From: Dinochytrium kinnereticum | Taxonomy: Eukaryota; Chytridiomycota; Chytridiomycetes; Chytridiales; Chytridiaceae | Length of the DNA stretch: 64,000 nt | Assembly: GCA_027604005.1 (NCBI GenBank) | Contig: JADGJT010000038.1 | Span: 1-64,000 of the forward strand | Direction of reading: 5' to 3' | Shown here: in pieces, positions 58,685 to 64,000 of the stretch | Position numbering within the stretch: position 1 is the first letter of the stretch | Layout: every line of letters starts with the position of its first letter | Program-made: the position numbers and the translations under genes | The notes under the pieces: generated by a model | Seen by the model: only the letters and a program-made list of their open reading frames with translations | Databases searched by the model: none | What the model was told of the DNA's origin: nothing

Positions 58685-61600
58685 ATGGAGGTGGACGCGG
58701 AACCCTCCGACGAAGAGCAGGATGTTTTAAAGGAGGACGAAGCGGTGGAGGAGGCTGAAAGAGGCGAGGAGGATGAGGTGGAGGAAGAAGAGGAGCCTCT
58801 GGCCGAACCTGATGACGAAGAGGATGATGAGGACGACGAGGAGGCCGCTGCGGCTGTGACGCCAAAGCGAAGCTCATCTAGGCGGGGAAGCGCGCGGAAG
58901 AAGCGAGGTTCTAGCCGGCGCTCGTCTGCACGAAACGGTCGGCGAGCAACTTCGAGCCCTCGGAAGCAGGCATCTGCTTTGGACGATGCAGACGAGGACG
59001 ATGAGGAGATGGCGGATCCTGGAGCGGATGATAGCGGTGAGGATGAAGAGGAGAGTAGGAAACGGGCTGCGGATAGTGACAAGGATGGAGCAGCGAGAGG
59101 GAAGAAAAAGGGGAGGTCAAGGGCCACACCGAGGTCAAGAAAGCCGAACCGCTCACCTGATAAGAATGGTGACTCTGCAGAGGAAGAAGTTCTGACGGAT
59201 GTGGATGAGGATTTGCCTTTCGACCCCAAAGGAGAGGAGAAGATTACAAAGGACGGGTATTTACTGGGAGGTGAGAGCTCTATTATTCTTTACTGTTGCG
59301 CTTGCTTTGTTGTGGTCACTAAAAACGCGTGGAAAATAGGCCGAGAATACAAGTTTCGCGCATTCACCCTCCCGCGACGTCCGAATCGACTTTACATGAT
59401 GACAATGGAGCTTTCAAAAGGCCTCGGATTCAGAGATTCGTACCTATTCTACCTTAAAAACCAAAATCTTCGCCGAGTTAACGCATCAGATGAGGACAAG
59501 CAATACCTCTCTGAGCTTGAAATACTTCCAACCGCATTAAGAAATCGGCCGTTGGGAATCATCCTGGCTAGGACCGTCTTCATTCTTTATGGCCACCGCA
59601 TCATCCATCGAGGCAGGCCTGGTCGTGATGATTATATAACAAACGACGGTCAAAACAACGATGATGACGATTGGGATGGCGAAGATGATGATGATGGGGA
59701 CGATGACGATGATGATTCCGTCCGCGGGAGGCACTCGAATCAGGTTGGCATGGGGGGTGGCACACCACTTTTCTCTGCATCACAGGCCATCGCCACCTAC
59801 GAGGGTATTGAAGATAATGCGCTGTTGAGAGCGGCAGCTTCTGCTGCTGATTTCAACTCAAAGCTGAGGGCTCAACGACGGGAACAGTTCCATGACGTTC
59901 ATACGAATATCGATCAGGTTCCAGTTTTGACCCAAGCCCTTGTGCCGAAAGTAGAGACCGCTTTGCCGAAGGATGGAGGGGCCGAGTGGAGAGAGGTGCC
60001 GGATGATCCTGATGTGACGTTATTCCCTGTTGCTGTTATTCCGGGGCAGTTCCAGGGTGCTTTTTCGATGTGCGTTTCCTTCCCTTTCTGTTTTCTCCGG
60101 GGTACCCAAATGTGTTTTCATGATGTTCCTGACTATGTTTTTTTTTGTACTCGTTTGAACTCAGACATCGCACCCGCTTCAATGACCCTGACCAGCCCCC
60201 CTTCGAGGCTCACGGCGAAGACGCCTACCTCGTTGATATGCATGGCCGTCCTATACAGTCTCTCACTACCGCCGCAAGCATTGCCACTCCACAGCAAATT
60301 TACCCTTACCCATCCACTAACTTCTACGCGGGTGCTGGACCCTCTGCCACTCCGATGCAGACACCTTACGCATCGGCGTCCGGCGTTACACCATCTGCCA
60401 TCGCCTCTGCTGCCCTCCTTCCCGCCATGACACCACTGGCGATGCTGCCACAAGTGCCGGTTATGATGGGGGTGACACCTACGGGAATGCCTATACCGAG
60501 GTCGACTATGCCATCTAACCCTGTTGCGAAGAAGTATAGGGATGAGGCGCCGATCATTCATATGGGGCCAAGTGGGAAGTATACTGTTAGGTTTACTTGT
60601 GATGAGGTTACCAAGACTGGGAAGCTTTGTCAGAGGCCTGTTGGTGAAGCTGGTGTGAAGTGCTTGTATCATCAGAAGCTGAAGGTGGGGGAATACTGAA
60701 TAGGGATTTTGGTTTTGCTTTCATGATTCTTTTAATATGGCCTGATGCATCTTTATTCATTTTATTTATTAAAACATTACAAAAAGGCCAAATCCATCGC
60801 TGGCGGGTACTCCGTCGTTCCTCCCTTTTCAATGCCCCCCAACTTGGGCTACTCAATGTCCAACATGCTGCCCAATCAATACATGATGACTCCCCAATAC
60901 GTCGAGCAAGAGCCAGTTCCGCCCCCTAAAGGAGATGAGCCTCAAAAAGGAAGCTGTTGTCTCTGCCACAAGACCAGCCCTCCTCCCGTTCTACCAGACG
61001 GCAAACCGGGACACCCTCCGACGGATCCTAAAATGCTGTTGAGATGCAGCACGTGTGCTCTTGGTCATCATTTGAGATGCGCGGATTTGACCACCCCTGC
61101 TATGGTTGCCAAGGTTCAGAGTTATCCGTGGAATTGTGGGAACTGTAAACTTTGTTCGGTTTGTAAGGAGGCGGGGGATGAGGAGAAACTGCTTCTTTGT
61201 GATACTTGTGATAGAGGGTATCATACGTATTGTTTGAAGCCGGAGATGAGTAGCTTGCCTAGAGGTAAGAGTACTTTCTCCTTTGGCTTTATACTTTGTG
61301 ATCTTCTCTCCCAATCCCCGCATTTATTCCGATGCTAACATTACTTGTTCTGTGATTTTAGGAAGTTGGCTATGTCCCGAATGCGCGATATGCGTCTCCT
61401 GCGGGCTGAAACCTGAGCCCGGGAAACCAACCACGGACGCTCTCTGGCGACATGTATCCGCCCCACCAGGCCCCGAAGATTTTAGAATCACGGGGTCCAT
61501 GGAAATCTACGTCTGCACGTACTGCCTTACTTGCCATGAGATGTTTCAGGATAACCGGTTCTGCCCAATCTGCTTTCACGTGTACGAGGAGGACTCTGAG

Positions 61601-61983
61601 GATCTTGCTATGGCTTGCTGTGATATTTGTGACAGGTAGGAAGGGGTGGAATCTTATTTTATGCTCCGTTGATTTTGTTCGTTGTTTTGTTTTTGTTTTT
61701 GTTTTTTTTTAATGTGTGTTTTTCTGGTCTTGCTTTTGCCGCGTATAGGTGGATTCACGTTGGTTGCGACCCGGAGCTTACCGAGGAGAAGTATCAATCT
61801 CTTGTCAAGAACTCGTCTACAAAATACACATGTCTCCTCTGTGACCCTGCTAGGCTCAACGGGACACTTGCTAAGGCGTCTGCTGGGAAGGCTCCTGGGG
61901 CGTTTAGGAAAATTGCATTTAAGGAAAGGATTATTGTCACCCCGCCTCTTGTGAAGAGGAAGTTTGAGACGTTGTCAGAGTAG
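58685..61983 (+). CDS. RSC7/Swp82-domain protein fused to PHD fingers
   Basis: Putative subunit of a SWI/SNF or RSC-type chromatin remodeller. Six exons: 58685-59270, 59340-60069, 60165-60684, 60787-61264, 61362-61635, 61749-61983; phases close, 940 aa. Residues 1-185 are acidic and basic low complexity. The RSC7/Npl6-Swp82 domain spans about 188-300: DGYLLGGREYKFRAFTLP, then LYMMTMELSKGLGFRDSYLF and RPLGIILARTVFILYG. A Cys/His patch, FTCDEVTKTGKLCQRP to CLYHQ, lies at about 590-610. From 668 several PHD-type zinc fingers follow: CCLCHKTSP, CSTCALGHHLRCAD, CKLCSVCKEAGDEEKLLLCD, CDRGYHTYCL, WLCPECAICVSC, CPICFHVYEEDS and CCDICDRWIHVGCD. Yeast RSC7 has no PHD fingers; animal PHF10/SAYP place them beside a SAY domain. 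Intron 1 (69 nt) is phase-neutral, without stops. The start is uncertain. Confidence 0.82.
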
Positions 61984-62389
61984 GAATGGGAAGTTTGAGA
62001 CATTGCTAGAGTAGACGACTGAATTGTATCTGTTGTTGTTTTTTGGGAGGTTAGATAAAGTATGTGAAAAATCTGAATATATAATTTCCTTTTTTTTTTA
62101 TTGTGCTGAAATGTGATGTAAATATGGACTCGAATTTCGACCATGAAACTAGCTGCCTTTTTTTTTTCGTTTCGCTGTCGTTTTGCATGTCTTGTGATGA
62201 GTAGTGATGGTTCTATAAAAAAGAGGCTGTCGAGAGGGAATCACGGGCACCAAAACCGTAGCGCAGCCAAAAATCAAAAGAATAAAAACTGGAAGCAAAA
62301 AATAAATGTAAAATGAGGAAAGCCTCAGAGAAAAACCAAAATCAAAGCAACCAAAAGAAGAAGAGGAAGACAGGGTGTGTTTGATCCTC
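61984..62389. other. Convergent intergenic region
   Basis: 406 bp between convergent stops. The first 30 bp after the RSC7-PHD stop partly repeat the preceding sequence (AAGTTTGAGAC...TAGAGTAG). T runs are found near 62090 and 62160. No gene is supported. Confidence 0.5.
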
Positions 62390-63956
62390 TCAGGCTGATG
62401 ACAAGACTGAGATGGGCTCCGCAGGGCTTTCGGTGATAGAGCTCGGCTCGGTGGGGCTCTCTGAAGTGGTTTCTTCTTCGGCCGTCGTGCCTGTCTTGAC
62501 ACAGAGGACCATGTGGTGCCTGTTTTAGTTATGACGTTAGAATAGGGGTCTTTTCCCTCAAACTAGTTTTAACCTACATAAGGTCTTTGTTGTTCCTATT
62601 ATGGGGGGAATTCAAGCAGCCATTAATGAGAATTATTAGTTTAAAGCAATGGAAGTAATAATGAGGAATGGGCTTACCAGTAGCAAAAGTGGGCCTTCAT
62701 GCCGATGAAATACTGCGAAAATAAAAACGTAAATTCAATGCTGCTGCTTGGAGCAAAGAAGTCCACAGAAGAAGAAATACCTGATGCACCATGTTGTCCA
62801 TGACATTTTCAGTAACAAAGAAATCAATCCGATTCTTTAATGGCAACAACTCCTCATCAACATCACTCAGCCTTTCCCCCTCCTCATCCCCTTCCGTCTC
62901 CTCGTCGGCATCTCCAAGGTTCGGCGCGGGTATCCCATGTGTCGATGGATGTTTCTTCAACGCCCTCTCAGCAGCCTCCGCAAGTCTGGCCGTCAACACA
63001 TTCTCCGCGTCCTCCTTTCTCTTTATCAAATCATCCTCTCCAGGCTCATCTTCGTGCATGGTCGTATCCCCGGCCTCAGTGTCAGTTTGTGGAGGCGTGT
63101 TTGCAACGGCGGGGATAGACTCCGCCTCCGGGGAAGGCCGGGGGGCAGAGAACAGGAATCGAAACCTTCGGAACATCCCGCGGAAGCTCTCGGCGGCGTA
63201 ACCAACAATACTTGGGTTACTTCCTTCGCCATCGTTAAATGATGTGACGGGTGATCGGTTGCGACTGCCTTGGTACTGCAAAGCTTTTCGCTTCAACAAA
63301 CGACGTGCTCGTGGAACCTCCTTGCGGAGATGAGGAATGGCGACGGGTCGAAGAATAGGGATATCGTCTACTTTTCGCTTCTGAACCACACGTCGACGTT
63401 TGCGCGGGGGCTGTTGCTGAACTGAAGTGTCGCTAAGCTCCTCGCTCGCCTGGTAGCTACTTTCCTCAGTGTCCTCATACGACCGCTTTCGAACTAGCTC
63501 CTCATCGTCCTGAGGGCCAAAAAGCATAGAGGACGCCGCAAAGCTGTAGACAGAGTCGACCATGTAACGTCTTGCCTTTCCGAGAGAGCTGAATGAGGGC
63601 ATGGAGGGCATAGAAGGCATTGAAGGCATTGAAGGCATTGAGGGCATAGTGGGGAGCTGCATGGTTGGAAGCTGCATAATTGGGAGTTGCATAGATGGCA
63701 TAGTCATGCTCGGGAGCTGCATCGACGGGAGCTGCAGCTGGAGGCTCGGGGGGAACTGAATTTGAAGAATGCTGGGGAGGGACATTGTCTTGAAGATTTG
63801 TATGTCGGGGAAGGAAGGAACGTAGGATGAAAACATTTTTGAGAGAGAGCGGTAGTAGTCCAGACGGAAGTTTCGAGTCGTGCTCGACGGGCGTTGAAGC
63901 AGTACGGGAGAGATCTCGGCATATCGAGGGTCAACGAGGGGCTCGGTACGATAAGC
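62390..63956 (-). CDS. Partial gene, unidentified protein with PSM repeats; 5' end outside the window
   Basis: Three exons are visible: 63956-62781, 62712-62678, 62519-62390. The first begins at an acceptor (CTTTTAG after a long polypyrimidine tract) reading AYRTEPLVDPRYAEISPVLL, so the start lies beyond position 64000. At least 447 residues are encoded here. About 50-100 is a tandem repeat of PSM/LPSMQ-type units. A basic region (PPRKRRRVVQKRK) looks like a nuclear localisation signal, followed by an acidic region (ADEETEGDEEGERLSDVDEE). The C-terminus contains the compact motif YFIGMKAHFCYWHHM across two splices and a Ser/Thr/Glu tail. I do not recognise the family; nuclear location is only inferred. 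Confidence 0.6.
63597..63745. repeat. Coding tandem repeat (PSM/LPSMQ units)
   Basis: Imperfect 9-21 bp units such as GGCATTGAAGGCATTGAA and GGGAGCTGCAT on the plus strand. On the minus strand they encode Pro-Ser-Met and Gln-Leu-Pro units. Near-identical neighbouring units suggest recent slippage expansion. Confidence 0.85.
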
Positions 63957-64000
63957 CTAAAAGAAATGAGAGGGGATGGGGGGGGGGGAGGGATGGGGAA

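Noticed and set aside
1..64000. tRNA or other structured RNA genes
   Set aside because: I scanned for tRNA-like A and B box pairs and found none that I could fold convincingly; a tRNAscan-SE or Infernal run would be decisive.

Overview
The window is nuclear DNA of a spliceosomal eukaryote, most likely an early-diverging, flagellated (zoosporic, chytrid-like) fungus. The gene set mixes fungal families (BZZ1-type F-BAR/C1/SH3, RSC7/Swp82, zincless Fpg, GH30, SEL1-repeat and PH-RhoGAP proteins) with genes better known from animals, plants or ciliated cells (CIP2A, DET1, BRE/BABAM2, RSU1, ZSWIM2, BBOF1). Introns are numerous and mostly 40-120 nt with GT..AG ends. All exon models were built by eye; most were checked for reading-phase closure. 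There is no rRNA, no tRNA I could see, no CRISPR and no recognisable transposon.

Layout. 1-1.7 kb is homopolymer-rich with no gene. 1.7-9 kb: MIS12 kinetochore protein (-), a membrane-anchored GH30 galactanase-like hydrolase (+), Fpg DNA glycosylase (+) and exosome subunit MTR3 (+). 9-18.8 kb is a compact, short-intron block: CIP2A-like (-), DET1 (+), BRE/BABAM2 (-), RSU1 (+), glutaredoxin (-). 20-32.8 kb is all plus strand: a very long PH-RhoGAP protein, ZSWIM2-like ubiquitin ligase, dihydroorotase and CHK1. After a decayed copy of the CHK1 3' end comes BZZ1 (-), which contains a 4-nt microexon. 38.6-43 kb: S-adenosylmethionine synthetase and mitochondrial NADP isocitrate dehydrogenase (both -). 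43.7-57 kb: BBOF1-like basal-body coiled coil (+), CTF4/WDHD1 (-), SEL1-repeat protein (+). 57-64 kb: signal peptidase subunit SPC3 (-), an RSC7 domain fused to several PHD fingers (+), and a partial unidentified gene (-) that runs off the right edge.

How the genes relate. Several act in genome duplication and damage response (CHK1, CTF4/WDHD1, CIP2A-like, BRE, Fpg, MIS12) and in ubiquitin signalling (DET1, BRE, ZSWIM2). They are ordinary single-copy housekeeping genes in mixed orientation, so I see no operon-like system. What stands out is the retention of an ancestral opisthokont gene set, the RSC7-PHD fusion, the microexon, and very tight divergent and convergent gene spacing.
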